The position numbers were made by a program, and so were the translations under genes. From positions 22,969-86,968 of the forward strand of contig NZ_NAST01000012.1 in NCBI RefSeq assembly GCF_002142215.1: 64,000 bases of DNA, given 5' to 3'. Below are positions 1 through 9,253 of the stretch, piece by piece. Positions within the stretch are counted from its first letter, which is position 1, and every line of letters begins with the position of its first letter. The DNA is from Gilliamella sp. N-G2. Lineage in GTDB: Bacteria > Pseudomonadota > Gammaproteobacteria > Enterobacterales > Orbaceae. Below the pieces are notes generated by a model. The model was given only the letters and a program-made list of their open reading frames with translations, was not told where the DNA came from and made no database searches.

Positions 1-416
1 GCAAGACAATCAGCAAACGAACCCAATTTTTTACTCTTATTAGTAATAAAATTATCAATAGCAGCTTGAGTGGCAAATTCAGCCAAGCCTAATTTTACAT
101 ATCGAGGACACTCTAATTTAAAGTCATATTGTTGAAACTGTTTAATTAATGCTTCAATTTCTGGATTTTTAGTTCCACTTAAGATAGGGCTTTTACCATA
201 ATTACTATCAACATAAGCAACAATATCAAGACTTTCTGGCATATAGCTACCATCTTCCTTTTGTAAGATCGGCACCATTTTTTCACCAATCATACTTGTC
301 GGTGATTTTACATCATCACTGAGAAAGACATGCTGTTCCACTGGAATATTTTTTAAACCAAAAATCATTCTTGCCCGTACACAAAAAGGACAATGTTCAT
401 AAATATACAATTTCAT
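1..416 (-). CDS. grxB: Glutaredoxin 2 (partial, C-terminus outside window)
   Basis: Reading leftward from an ATG at 416, the frame stays open to the window edge and gives 138 residues of a roughly 215-residue protein. It begins MKLYIYEHCPFCVRARMIFG, very close to E. coli GrxB. The active-site motif is CPFC at residues 9-12, where E. coli has CPYC. The TVPIL-type cis-proline loop (MVPILQK) and MPESLDIVAYVD follow. GrxB is an atypical glutathione-S-transferase-fold glutaredoxin that reduces protein disulfides with glutathione in the cytoplasm. Its ATG overlaps the stop of the upstream membrane-protein gene in an ATGA arrangement (413-416), so the two are probably translationally coupled. Only the thioredoxin-like domain and the start of the helical domain are visible. 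Confidence 0.93.
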   Translation of the reverse strand, partial: MKLYIYEHCPFCVRARMIFGLKNIPVEQHVFLSDDVKSPTSMIGEKMVPILQKEDGSYMPESLDIVAYVDSNYGKSPILSGTKNPEIEALIKQFQQYDFKLECPRYVKLGLAEFATQAAIDNFITNKSKKLGSFADCL

Positions 417-1039
417 ATTCTTCTCCTAAAGCAATCAATAACCCATAACAAAAGAGCCAGCCCTAAAAACAGTACAAAAACCGATCCTGCAGCATATAGC
501 GCTTTAACATATCCAACCCTAACCACATTAATAAAAGGATATGGATATTGATTAGTAAGATAACCCCGTATAAAAATATAAATACCATAAATTAGCATCG
601 ACAAAAACGAGCCAACAATGACATTAAATTGGATGCGTCGAAATGGCCCCCAAACTAACCAACTTAATACGCCAATAATCGGTAGAATCACATGTAAACT
701 TTCATTGGCAAATTGTAATAACGTATTAGGTGGTTTATGTATTCCCCTTAAAATTAAGTTATAAACTATCGCGGTTATAAACACCCCGACTAAGCCATTC
801 AATCGTATAACCTTGAAACTATATCGATTACAGTTGGGATTGAAAGTTAAACATAGACAACTAAATGCCAACATTAGATTAGAAAGTACTGTAAAAAAAC
901 TGTAGTAAAATATTATTCGCCCAGTTGGAGTATTTGGTTGCCACGGTCTCAGCTGTGTATGCCAATAAATATAAGTTTCAAGACCAATAATAAAAAAAGC
1001 ATATAACGCAATAAAAAGATTAATATTTCGTTTTAACAT
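413..1039 (-). CDS. Pr6Pr family (FAR-17a/AIG1-like) integral membrane protein
   Basis: This 208-residue protein has about six hydrophobic segments separated by short polar loops, with basic residues at both ends (MLKRN, CFRRRI). The pattern, including YWHTQLRPW near the first loop, a FFTVLSN segment, a conserved NESLHVILPI stretch and late PYPFINV, fits the bacterial Pr6Pr / FAR-17a-like membrane family. No enzymatic activity is established for the bacterial members that I can name. It lies directly upstream of grxB with a 4-base ATGA overlap, so both should be on one transcript. Family assignment rests on recalled motif pattern; the membrane topology is clear from the sequence. Confidence 0.75.
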   Translation of the reverse strand: MLKRNINLFIALYAFFIIGLETYIYWHTQLRPWQPNTPTGRIIFYYSFFTVLSNLMLAFSCLCLTFNPNCNRYSFKVIRLNGLVGVFITAIVYNLILRGIHKPPNTLLQFANESLHVILPIIGVLSWLVWGPFRRIQFNVIVGSFLSMLIYGIYIFIRGYLTNQYPYPFINVVRVGYVKALYAAGSVFVLFLGLALLLWVIDCFRRRI

Positions 1040-1211
1040 AACTTATTATAAAAAATAACAGATAATTCAGTATATAGTAGGCTATAGAAAAGATACAAAA
1101 TATTATTTCAATATCAACTAAAGTTAATTTTTTCATTAATTAAACGTTTCGTTTTTTATGCATTCCAAACACAATAATAATGTGACAACTTCAAGTTATT
1201 GACAGTTAGTA

Positions 1212-1217
1212 TATAAT
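1212..1217 (+). promoter_or_regulatory. Probable xerD promoter -10 element
   Basis: A perfect TATAAT lies at 1212-1217. A TTGACA at 1199-1204 is only 7 bases upstream, too close to act as its -35 partner, and the sequence 17 bases upstream (near 1189) is a poor -35. Transcription would begin near 1224. This leaves only 11 bases before an ATG at 1235 but 26 before the ATG at 1250, supporting the latter as the xerD start. Confidence 0.4.
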
Positions 1218-1249
1218 GTTAACAACTATTAAAAATGAGTTGGCTTTTA

Positions 1250-2164
1250 ATGTCTGATAAAGATATATCATCACAAAATAAAATATTAATTGAACAATTT
1301 CTAGACTCAATTTGGTTAGAACGAAATCTTGCTGAAAACACGATTGAATCTTACAAACTTGATCTTTTTGCACTAAGCCAATCACTACAATTACAACAAG
1401 TTAATTTTCTCACAGCACAATCCATTAACTTACAAGAATTTTTACTACAACGAGTTAAAGATGGTTATAAAGCGAGTAGTTCGGCACGTTTATTGAGTGC
1501 GACTAAACGTTTCTTCCAATATCTATATCAAGAAAACTATCGTACCGATGATCCATCAGCTATATTGTCATCACCCAAATTACCAAAAAAGTTACCTAAA
1601 GACTTAACTGAATTACAGGTTGATGCCCTACTAGAATCACCAAGTATTGATGATCCAATTGAGCTGAGAGATAAAGCTATGTTAGAAGTGCTTTATGCTA
1701 CAGGATTACGAGTTTCAGAATTAGTTAACTTAGAAATTAGTGACGTCAGCCTAAGGCAAGGAGTGGTACGAGTTGTAGGCAAAGGCAATAAAGAACGTTT
1801 AGTTCCTTTAGGTGAAGAAGCAATCTATTGGCTTGAATACTATTTCAAATATGCGCGCAATGATCTACTAAAAAATGGCCCAGTTGATGTGCTTTTTCCA
1901 AGTCGTTTAGGCAAGAAAATGACACGACAGACATTCTGGCATAGAATCAAATATTATGCCATACTAACCGGCATTAATATCGAAGCCCTTTCACCTCATG
2001 TACTTAGGCACGCCTTTGCAACGCATCTGCTTAATCATGGCGCCGATTTACGAGTAGTACAAATGTTACTAGGGCACAGTAGTTTATCAACTACACAAAT
2101 TTATACACATGTTGCAACAGAAAGATTAAAACTATTGCATAGTAAACATCATCCTCGCGCATAG
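1250..2164 (+). CDS. xerD: Site-specific tyrosine recombinase XerD
   Basis: XerD works with XerC at the chromosomal dif site to resolve chromosome dimers at division, activated by FtsK. The protein is 304 residues from the ATG at 1250. An upstream in-frame ATG at 1235 adds only five residues (MSWLL) that E. coli XerD lacks and leaves almost no leader. The N-terminal SAM-like core-binding domain includes LAENTIESY and ASSSARLLSA. The catalytic domain has the tyrosine recombinase residues: Arg in ATGLRVSEL, Lys in VGKGNKERLVPLG, HxxR in LSPHVLRHAFATH, His in LLGHSSLSTTQ and the nucleophile Tyr in IYTHV. The C-terminus HHPRA matches E. coli XerD. It is followed by dsbC and recJ, the same order as in E. 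coli. Confidence 0.97.
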   Translation: MSDKDISSQNKILIEQFLDSIWLERNLAENTIESYKLDLFALSQSLQLQQVNFLTAQSINLQEFLLQRVKDGYKASSSARLLSATKRFFQYLYQENYRTDDPSAILSSPKLPKKLPKDLTELQVDALLESPSIDDPIELRDKAMLEVLYATGLRVSELVNLEISDVSLRQGVVRVVGKGNKERLVPLGEEAIYWLEYYFKYARNDLLKNGPVDVLFPSRLGKKMTRQTFWHRIKYYAILTGINIEALSPHVLRHAFATHLLNHGADLRVVQMLLGHSSLSTTQIYTHVATERLKLLHSKHHPRA

Positions 2165-2190
2165 CGGTTCAATCAACTAAGGATAAATGA

Positions 2191-2895
2191 ATGAAAAAAT
2201 TAGTAATCAGTTTAGGTTTAGCATTGATTTCAACTTCGGTATTAGCCTCTGACGCTGATATTACCAAAACAATGGAAAAATTAGGTTTTTCTAATAAAGA
2301 AATTACTATCGAAAATAACCCAGTACAAGGGCTAAAAAGTGTTAACACACCGGATGGTATTTTTTATATTACTGAAGATGGTAAATTTTTAACGCAAGGT
2401 CCAATATATAATCTAGAGGGCAATGAACCAGTAAATATTGCTAACAGTAATAACTTAAAACTAATGAAATCGATTGAAAAAGATGCCATTGTTTATAAAG
2501 CACCAAAAGAAAAATATATTATTTCAGTTTTCACCGATTACACTTGTCATTATTGTAAATTACTTCATGAAAATATTAATCAATATTTAGATGCGGGTAT
2601 CTCAGTGCACTATTTTGCCTTCCCTCGAGCAGGAGCTAGTAGCGATGTAGGTAAAAATATGCAATCTATCTGGAGTGTTGCCGATCGTAAGGCTGCTTTT
2701 GATAATGCTTATAAGGGTAATTCAATTTCTCCAGCTAATAGCATGGTACCTTACGTAACACAACAATTTAATGTTGGTAAAAAATTAGGTATAAGTGGTA
2801 CTCCAGCATTAGTACTACCTGATGGACAATTAGTTTCAGGCTATGTTCCTGCTGATAAATTAATCGAAATTTTAAAAAAGAAATCTAAAAATTAG
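2191..2895 (+). CDS. dsbC: Periplasmic thiol:disulfide isomerase DsbC lacking the structural disulfide
   Basis: The protein is 234 residues. Residues 1-19 form a signal peptide with likely cleavage after VLA. An N-terminal dimerisation domain is followed by a linker and a thioredoxin fold. The active site is CHYC at 119-122 (CGYC in E. coli) and the cis-proline loop is GTP at 203-205. DsbC rearranges wrong disulfides in the periplasm and is kept reduced by DsbD. In E. coli DsbC a second, structural disulfide joins the Cys in IWCAKD to the Cys in PASCDV. Here both positions are Ser (IWSVAD, S162; PANSMV, S184), so that disulfide cannot form. The gene lies 26 bases after xerD and upstream of recJ. 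Confidence 0.95.
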   Translation: MKKLVISLGLALISTSVLASDADITKTMEKLGFSNKEITIENNPVQGLKSVNTPDGIFYITEDGKFLTQGPIYNLEGNEPVNIANSNNLKLMKSIEKDAIVYKAPKEKYIISVFTDYTCHYCKLLHENINQYLDAGISVHYFAFPRAGASSDVGKNMQSIWSVADRKAAFDNAYKGNSISPANSMVPYVTQQFNVGKKLGISGTPALVLPDGQLVSGYVPADKLIEILKKKSKN

Positions 2896-2943
2896 TACGT
2901 TATAATTTATAACAATTAAAATTTAAATATAAAATAGAAATGT

Positions 2944-2967
2944 ATGTTAGCGCACATGCGCTAACAT
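2944..2967 (+). terminator. Strong hairpin between dsbC and recJ
   Basis: ATGTTAGCGC and GCGCTAACAT form a perfect 10-base stem around the loop ACAT. Only a weak T stretch follows (TTTAAAAT). The arm ends 7 bases before the recJ ATG at 2975, and there is no Shine-Dalgarno sequence in between. It may be a partial terminator for xerD-dsbC, or an element limiting recJ translation. Confidence 0.55.
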
Positions 2968-2974
2968 TTAAAAT

Positions 2975-4708
2975 ATGAAAAATAAATTAACACACCGCCA
3001 ATTACCTAAAACGCTACCTGAATTATCACCAGATATTCCACTATTATTGCAACGAGTCTATGCATTACGTGGAATAACATCTATGCAAGAGTTAGATTAT
3101 ACCACGCGTAACTTATGCAATTATGATAACTTAGATGGTACCCAAACCGCCGTCGAAATTGTTTATTCAGCTATGCAGAATAACAAGCGGATTATGATTG
3201 TCGGTGATTTTGATACTGATGGCGCAACCAGTACAGCGCTAACGGTAAAAGCGTTAAAAAAGATGGGATGCCAACATGTCGATTATATCATTCCTAATCG
3301 ATTTGATGATGGTTACGGTTTAAGTATAAGTGTTATAAAAAGAGCACTGTTAAAAAAAGCCGATCTAATTATTACTGTTGATAATGGTGTTTCCGCTATT
3401 GAGGCGGTTGAATTTGCAAAACAATCAAACTTAACTGTAATCATTACTGACCATCACTTATGTTCTGAGCAATTACCGGCAGCTGATGCAATCATTAATC
3501 CTAATTTACCAAACTGCTCTTTTCCATCTAAGCACTTAGCTGGTGTCGGTGTTGCATTTTATTTTATGTCAGCTTTACGAGCAAAATTACGCCAAGAAAA
3601 CTGGTTCAGAACACATAATTTAGAAGAATACAACATCGCTAGTTTGTTAGATTTAGTCGCGTTAGGTACTATTGCTGATGTGGTAAAACTCGATCACAAT
3701 AACCGAATATTGGTTCATCAAGGTATTAATCGAATCCGATCTGGTTATTGTTGTGCAGGAATAAAAGCACTATTACATATTGCTCGAAAAGATCCCGTAT
3801 CCTTTACCTCAACCGATCTAGCTTATTATATTGCCCCACGGCTTAATGCAGCAGGGCGAATGGATAACATGTCTCTTAGCGTTGAATTATTGTTATGTGA
3901 AGACTACGATAGTGCTCTTAAACAAGCTAGTGATTTAGATATGTTAAATAATGATCGTAAGTTAATTGAACAAACGATGTATAAAGAAGCCTTATCCTAT
4001 ATCCAAGAGTTAGAGCAACAACAATCTTCTTTCCCAAACTTATTAGTTGTCTATCATCCTGAATGGCACCAAGGTATTATTGGCATCTTATCAGCCCGTT
4101 TAAAAGATAAACATTATCGGCCAGTTATTTGCTTTGCATCTACTGAAGAAGGGATACTAAAAGGTTCAGGACGATCAATAGCCGGTATTCACTTACGAGA
4201 TTTACTTGATGAGCTGGATCAAAACCATCCCAATCTTCTGGTGAGTTTTGGTGGACATGCAATGGCGGTCGGATTAAGCATTCACGAAAACGATTTAGAA
4301 CGATTTCGAAAACATTTTGAAACACTAATAGATAAATGTTTAAACGCCAATACACTTGAGCAAATAATAGAAACCGATGGTGAGATAGACAGCCAAGATT
4401 TTAATTATGCGATGGCTAAACAATTAAAAGAATCTGGTCCATGGGGTGAAGGATTTACAGAACCGACATTCGATGGCGATTTTATTGTCCATCAACAACG
4501 TTTATTTGCTGAAAAACATCTTAGATTAGTATTAGAACCGAAAAACGGTGGCCCAATTATTGAAGGCGTATGTTTCAATGTAAATTTAACGCAATGGCCA
4601 GATAATACAATAAAAAATGTAAAGATTGTCTATCAATTAGATGTTGATGACTTTCGAGGAAATCAGACGGCAAAATTGATGATTAGGCATATTTGGCCTA
4701 TCGCATAA
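2975..4708 (+). CDS. recJ: Single-stranded-DNA-specific 5'-3' exonuclease RecJ
   Basis: RecJ degrades single-stranded DNA from 5' ends during RecF-pathway recombination, mismatch repair and base excision repair. The 577-residue length equals E. coli RecJ. DHH-family motifs are visible: DFDTDG at about 78-83 (motif I, metal ligands), the TVDNG segment near 134-138, and DHH at 159-161. DHHA1-domain features follow, with NAAGRMDN and later HQGIIGILSARL, GSGRSI and SFGGHAMAVGLS. The gene starts 8 bases after a strong hairpin and has no recognisable ribosome binding site, so its translation is probably weak or depends on upstream translation. In E. coli prfB-lysS follow recJ; here mpl follows. Confidence 0.97.
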   Translation: MKNKLTHRQLPKTLPELSPDIPLLLQRVYALRGITSMQELDYTTRNLCNYDNLDGTQTAVEIVYSAMQNNKRIMIVGDFDTDGATSTALTVKALKKMGCQHVDYIIPNRFDDGYGLSISVIKRALLKKADLIITVDNGVSAIEAVEFAKQSNLTVIITDHHLCSEQLPAADAIINPNLPNCSFPSKHLAGVGVAFYFMSALRAKLRQENWFRTHNLEEYNIASLLDLVALGTIADVVKLDHNNRILVHQGINRIRSGYCCAGIKALLHIARKDPVSFTSTDLAYYIAPRLNAAGRMDNMSLSVELLLCEDYDSALKQASDLDMLNNDRKLIEQTMYKEALSYIQELEQQQSSFPNLLVVYHPEWHQGIIGILSARLKDKHYRPVICFASTEEGILKGSGRSIAGIHLRDLLDELDQNHPNLLVSFGGHAMAVGLSIHENDLERFRKHFETLIDKCLNANTLEQIIETDGEIDSQDFNYAMAKQLKESGPWGEGFTEPTFDGDFIVHQQRLFAEKHLRLVLEPKNGGPIIEGVCFNVNLTQWPDNTIKNVKIVYQLDVDDFRGNQTAKLMIRHIWPIA

Positions 4709-4827
4709 GCGATTAAAATCGACTATAATTATAATTTTCTACAAAAATCAAATCAGTTAACTAAAATACTGGCAACAGATAAGTTTTATCATCAGTACGA
4801 TATTTTATACAACAGTAAGGACCAAAA

Positions 4828-6222
4828 ATGCATATTCATATTCTTGGAATTTGTGGCACATTTATGGGAGGCATTGCATTAATCGCTCGCTCATTGGGTC
4901 ATAAAGTCACGGGTTCAGACAAAAATGTTTACCCACCAATGAGTACGCTGCTACAAAAAGAACATATTGATATTATTGAAGGAGATGACCCTTCACAATT
5001 AAACCCTACTCCTGATCTGGTGATTATTGGTAATGCGTTATCAAGAGGAAATCCTTGTGTTGAATATATTTTAGACAACAATATTCCTTATGTTTCTGCA
5101 CCTCAATGGCTACATGACAACGTTTTACGCGAACGTTGGGTGATTGCGGTTGCGGGAACGCATGGTAAAACAACAACTGCCGGTATGGTTAACTGGATTT
5201 TAGAGAAACAAGGTTATAACCAAGGTTTTGTTATTGGTGGCGTACCTGGTAATTTTGAAGTATCAGCAAGACTAGGTGAAGGTAACTTTTTCGTTATTGA
5301 AGCCGATGAATATGATTGTTCATTTTTTGATAAGCGTTCTAAATTTATGCATTATTGCCCAAAAACATTAATTATGAACAATTTGGAATTTGATCATGCG
5401 GATATTTTTGATGATCTTAGTTCAATTCAAAAACAATTCCATCATTTAGTTCGTTTAGTACCAAGTAAAGGGTTGATAATTTCACCGCAAGAAGATGTCA
5501 ATTTAAAACAAGTTTTAACGAAAGGTTGTTGGAGTGAGCAATCATTCACCGAATCAGAAAATGGCTGGATGGCGAAAAAAATCGCTAATGATGCGAGCCA
5601 ATTTGCTGTTTACTTTAACAATGAACAGGTTGGTGAAGTTAACTATTCTCTTGTCGGTGAACATAATATGCATAATGCCTTAATGGCTATTGCAGCAGCA
5701 CATAATGTCGGTATTAAACCAGCTGATGCTTGTTTAGCACTGGGATCGTTTTTGAATGCCAAAAGACGTTTAGAATTATATGGCGAAGTTAATAATATTG
5801 AGATTTATGATGATTTTGCCCATCATCCAACTGCAATATTAGCAACTTTAGAAGCATTACGTAGCAAAATTGGTGCAAATCGACGAATATTAGCAGTTTT
5901 AGAGCCTCGTTCGAACACCATGAAACTAGGCATATCGAAAGATGAACTAGCGCCATCATTAGGTCGTGCAGATGAAATATATATGTTTCAACCAGAACAA
6001 CTACCTTGGTTAGTTGCTGATGTGGTCGATGCTTGTATTCAACCCGCTTATTGGTCTGGTGATATTGATTTATTAGTTGAGATGATTACTAAATCAGCTA
6101 AACCAACTGATGCAATCTTGATTATGAGTAATGGTGGTTTTAATGGTATTCATAATAAGATTTTAGAAAACTTAAAAAAACAACAATTAAAAGATAAATT
6201 AGATGAACAACCCTTAATCTAA
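4828..6222 (+). CDS. mpl: Murein tripeptide ligase Mpl
   Basis: Mpl (UDP-N-acetylmuramate:L-alanyl-gamma-D-glutamyl-meso-diaminopimelate ligase) recycles murein tripeptide by joining it to UDP-MurNAc in the cytoplasm. The protein is 464 residues (E. coli 457). It has the Mur ligase layout: an N-terminal UDP-binding Rossmann domain (MHIHILGICGTFMGGIA), the ATP-binding loop GTHGKTTT at 110-117, the central-domain metal and substrate residues EADEYDCSFFDKRSKF and NLEFDHADIFD, GEHNMHNALMA, and a C-terminal domain with YDDFAHHPTA. The start is supported by TAAGGA 9 bases upstream. It is probably the first gene of a unit with nnr. Confidence 0.96.
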   Translation: MHIHILGICGTFMGGIALIARSLGHKVTGSDKNVYPPMSTLLQKEHIDIIEGDDPSQLNPTPDLVIIGNALSRGNPCVEYILDNNIPYVSAPQWLHDNVLRERWVIAVAGTHGKTTTAGMVNWILEKQGYNQGFVIGGVPGNFEVSARLGEGNFFVIEADEYDCSFFDKRSKFMHYCPKTLIMNNLEFDHADIFDDLSSIQKQFHHLVRLVPSKGLIISPQEDVNLKQVLTKGCWSEQSFTESENGWMAKKIANDASQFAVYFNNEQVGEVNYSLVGEHNMHNALMAIAAAHNVGIKPADACLALGSFLNAKRRLELYGEVNNIEIYDDFAHHPTAILATLEALRSKIGANRRILAVLEPRSNTMKLGISKDELAPSLGRADEIYMFQPEQLPWLVADVVDACIQPAYWSGDIDLLVEMITKSAKPTDAILIMSNGGFNGIHNKILENLKKQQLKDKLDEQPLI

Positions 6223-6250
6223 TAATTGATTAATTTACAGATATGATTTT

Positions 6251-6265
6251 GCCACGCAACGTGGC
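6251..6265 (+). other. Small GC-rich hairpin between mpl and nnr
   Basis: GCCACG and CGTGGC form a perfect 6-base stem around CAA, 28 bases after the mpl stop. No T run follows on the plus strand, so it is unlikely to be an efficient terminator. It could be an mRNA 3'-end stabiliser or an attenuator upstream of nnr. Confidence 0.35.
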
Positions 6266-6292
6266 ATCTCGTATACAGTGAGAGGTAATCTC

Positions 6293-7777
6293 ATGCAATA
6301 CTTAGTCACTTCATCTGAAATGAAGCATTATGATGCTTATACCGCAAATAAAATTGGCTTACCTTCTCTAGTATTAATGGAACGAGCAGCATTAGCCGTT
6401 GTAAATCAACTTAATGAAAACGACTATAATTTAAATAAAGTTGCGGTAGTGTGTGGATATGGCAATAATGGCGGTGACGGTATTGCTGTAGCTCGCTTAC
6501 TCAAATTACAACATATTGATGTTGATGTGTATTTAATTGGTCAAGTAGAACATGCATCGAAGGAAACACTTCAACAAATTAAAATAGCACAGCATTATAA
6601 TATCAACTTTATCACTTCACTCCCCGAATGCTTTACTGAATATACCACTATCATTGATGCTATTTTTGGTATAGGACTTAATCGTATAGTTAGCGGCGAT
6701 TTTGTTTATGCCATTGAGTGGATAAATCAGTGCTGTACCGATGTTCTTGCTATTGATATTCCTTCGGGACTTTGCAGCAATACAGGTAAAATCCTTGGTG
6801 TTGCGGTCAAAGCTAAACAAACTGTCACTTTTGCCTACGCAAAAGTTGGTTTATCGCTTCATCCGGGGGCTGAATTAGCAGGTGAAATCACTATTGCCGA
6901 TATCGGCATCTATGCAGATACTCCAGCCAGTCATTATACTTATCAATCTAATGAGTTGAGTAAATTACTGCCGCAAAGATCAAACAATAGTCATAAAGGT
7001 AGCTATGGCAAAGTGTTAGTTATCGCTGGTTCCGAAAATATGTCTGGAGCCGCCTACTTTTCAGCTAAAGCAGCATATAAAACTGGAGCTGGATTAGTAC
7101 ATATTTACACCCCCATGTGTAATCGTGATATTTTATTAACCCAAATTCCCGAAGTTCTACTAACCCCATTTATTACCAATAAAATTGATATAAAAAAACT
7201 TGATGAACTAATAAATTTGGCTTCAGTTATTGTTATTGGACCTGGCATGGGGGTATCCGATGATACCCATAAAATTTTATCGTATGTATTACAGCATGCA
7301 AGGATTCCAGTAATCATTGATGCTGATGGGCTTAATACGTTAGTACCTAATTTAAGATTATTGAAACAAGCACAGTCAACTATTATTGTTACCCCTCATT
7401 TAGGAGAAATGGCAAGGCTAGTTAAACAACCAATTGAAACTATTAAAAATAATCTAGTCGACACGGCTAAAAAATTTGCGCAAGACTATAACGTAATCTG
7501 CGTATTAAAAGATGCAAGAACCATCGTCACAATACCTGAACAAACCACTTATATTAACCAATCTGGTAATTGTGGTATGGCTACTGGCGGTGCTGGTGAT
7601 GTTTTAACAGGAATAATGGCTGGACTTATAGCTCAACATCTACCGCCAACCAAAGCTGCTCCAGTAAGTGTTTACTTACATGGTTTAGCTGGCGATATTG
7701 CTTCTAAAAAACTAAATAAATACAGTTTATTAGCTAGTGATATAATTGATAGTCTAAACGAGGTACTATCCATTTAG
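6293..7777 (+). CDS. nnr: Bifunctional NAD(P)H-hydrate epimerase / ADP-dependent dehydratase
   Basis: Nnr (YjeF) repairs hydrated NADH and NADPH. The N-terminal YjeF_N domain epimerises R- and S-NAD(P)HX, and the C-terminal domain dehydrates the S form using ADP. The N-terminal half shows CGYGNNGGDG (about residues 58-67) and IDIPSGL. The C-terminal ribokinase-like half shows SHKGSYGKVLVIAGSENMSGA, VIGPGMG, IDADGLN, TPHLGEM and the signature GNCGMATGGAGDVLTG. The ATG at 6293 is preferred because GAGAGG lies 7 bases upstream. A GTG at 6278 would add five residues and overlap the ribosome binding site. Length is 494 residues (E. coli 515). In E. coli tsaE and amiB follow; here the next gene is convergent sdaA. 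Confidence 0.95.
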   Translation: MQYLVTSSEMKHYDAYTANKIGLPSLVLMERAALAVVNQLNENDYNLNKVAVVCGYGNNGGDGIAVARLLKLQHIDVDVYLIGQVEHASKETLQQIKIAQHYNINFITSLPECFTEYTTIIDAIFGIGLNRIVSGDFVYAIEWINQCCTDVLAIDIPSGLCSNTGKILGVAVKAKQTVTFAYAKVGLSLHPGAELAGEITIADIGIYADTPASHYTYQSNELSKLLPQRSNNSHKGSYGKVLVIAGSENMSGAAYFSAKAAYKTGAGLVHIYTPMCNRDILLTQIPEVLLTPFITNKIDIKKLDELINLASVIVIGPGMGVSDDTHKILSYVLQHARIPVIIDADGLNTLVPNLRLLKQAQSTIIVTPHLGEMARLVKQPIETIKNNLVDTAKKFAQDYNVICVLKDARTIVTIPEQTTYINQSGNCGMATGGAGDVLTGIMAGLIAQHLPPTKAAPVSVYLHGLAGDIASKKLNKYSLLASDIIDSLNEVLSI

Positions 7778-7894
7778 CTATAAAAATATGGACAATTTTA
7801 GTACCCTGCAAAAATATTTCATAAATGAAATCACAGCTATGATTTAATCATAATATTACTGATGATTAATCGTCACATCTCATACGATTCACTA

Positions 7895-9253
7895 TTAACT
7901 ACAATGAACCGTAATAGCTAGCCCGCCACGAGAAGTCTCTCGATATTTAGCATTCATGTCTTTGCCTGTTTCGTACATAGTTTCAATCACTTTATCAAGT
8001 GAAACAATCGCAGCAGTAGTACGTCTTAATGCCATCCGAGTGGCATTAATGGCTTTCACAGCTGCAATCGCATTACGTTCAATACAAGGAACTTGTACTT
8101 GACCATCAACAGGATCACAAGTCAAACCTAAGTTATGCTCCATACCAATTTCGGCAGCCATACACACCTGTTGAGGATTACCACCTAATAATTCAGCTAA
8201 CCCTGCCGCCGCCATAGAACAAGCCACGCCAACCTCACCTTGACAGCCTACTTCTGCACCAGAAATGGATGCATTTTTTTGATAGAGTAATCCAATAGCT
8301 CCACAGGTTAAAAAGTAACGAATAAAAATATCTGGTGATACAGGATCAATAAATTTATCGTAATATGCCAGTACAGCAGGAATGATACCGCAAGCCCCAT
8401 TAGTCGGAGCTGTCACGACCCTACCACCAGCGGCATTCTCTTCACTAACAGCTAGTGCAAACATATTTACCCAATCGATAATAATCATTGGATCATTATT
8501 ACTTTTACTTGTTAATAATTGACGATACAACGCATTTGCTCGACGAGAAACCTTAAGAGCACCAGGTAATAACCCTTCGGTATTCATGCCTCGCTTAATA
8601 CAATCAAGCATTGTTTGTCCAACTAAAGAAAAATAATTTACGATTTCCTCATGCGTATGATGTTGTAACTCATTTTTTAAAACAATACTAGATACCGACA
8701 ATGAGTTATCATCACAATGCTGCAATAATTGTGCGGCGGTTGTAAAAGGGTAAGGTACATCTATTGCATTCTGATCTTGTAGACCGAACAATTCCTCTTC
8801 AACAATTTTACCTCCACCCACTGAATAATAAGTCTTTTGCACAATTAGTTCGTCATGATGATAAGCTCTTAACGTCATTCCATTTTCGTGTAATGGTAGA
8901 AAAGTAGAATGAAATATAATGCTTTGACTGGAAAAATCGACTTGGTATTGACCATTATATATTGGTAGCCGACAACATTGATTCATAGTTTGAATAATGT
9001 GGGGGATCTGATCAATATTAACAGTATCAGGTTTTTCACCTGATAATCCGAGAATAATTGCCACATCAGTATGGTGACCTTTACCTGTCAGTGACAAAGA
9101 GCCATAAATATCAGCAACAATTTTAGTCACTAACGGCATTTGCTCATTATTAATAAGTAGATCAATAAATGCCTTACCTGCTCTCATTGGACCAACGGTA
9201 TGTGAACTAGAAGGACCTATACCAATTTTGAATATATCAAAAACCGAACCCAT
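7895..9253 (-). CDS. sdaA: L-serine dehydratase, iron-sulfur dependent, single chain
   Basis: This enzyme deaminates L-serine to pyruvate and ammonia with a 4Fe-4S cluster. The 452-residue protein fuses the beta and alpha parts as in E. coli SdaA/Sda[20 protein letters not shown] at the N-terminus, [28 protein letters not shown] in the middle and [29 protein letters not shown] at the end. Cluster-ligand cysteines are present in GACG and in [13 protein letters not shown]. The ATG at 9253 is chosen because AAAGGGA sits 4 bases upstream; extension to 9274 would need a TTG codon and adds residues unlike the family. It could equally be called sdaB; with one copy in view I use sdaA. SerA, which makes serine precursor, is also in this window. 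Confidence 0.95.
   Translation of the reverse strand: MGSVFDIFKIGIGPSSSHTVGPMRAGKAFIDLLINNEQMPLVTKIVADIYGSLSLTGKGHHTDVAIILGLSGEKPDTVNIDQIPHIIQTMNQCCRLPIYNGQYQVDFSSQSIIFHSTFLPLHENGMTLRAYHHDELIVQKTYYSVGGGKIVEEELFGLQDQNAIDVPYPFTTAAQLLQHCDDNSLSVSSIVLKNELQHHTHEEIVNYFSLVGQTMLDCIKRGMNTEGLLPGALKVSRRANALYRQLLTSKSNNDPMIIIDWVNMFALAVSEENAAGGRVVTAPTNGACGIIPAVLAYYDKFIDPVSPDIFIRYFLTCGAIGLLYQKNASISGAEVGCQGEVGVACSMAAAGLAELLGGNPQQVCMAAEIGMEHNLGLTCDPVDGQVQVPCIERNAIAAVKAINATRMALRRTTAAIVSLDKVIETMYETGKDMNAKYRETSRGGLAITVHCS

Noticed and set aside
1181..1206. CRP-like TGTGACA upstream of xerD
   Set aside because: Only one half-site is present, and a housekeeping recombinase is not expected to be under CRP control.
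1199..1217. TTGACA plus TATAAT as a complete xerD promoter
   Set aside because: The spacing is 7 bases instead of 16-18; only the -10 can be used.
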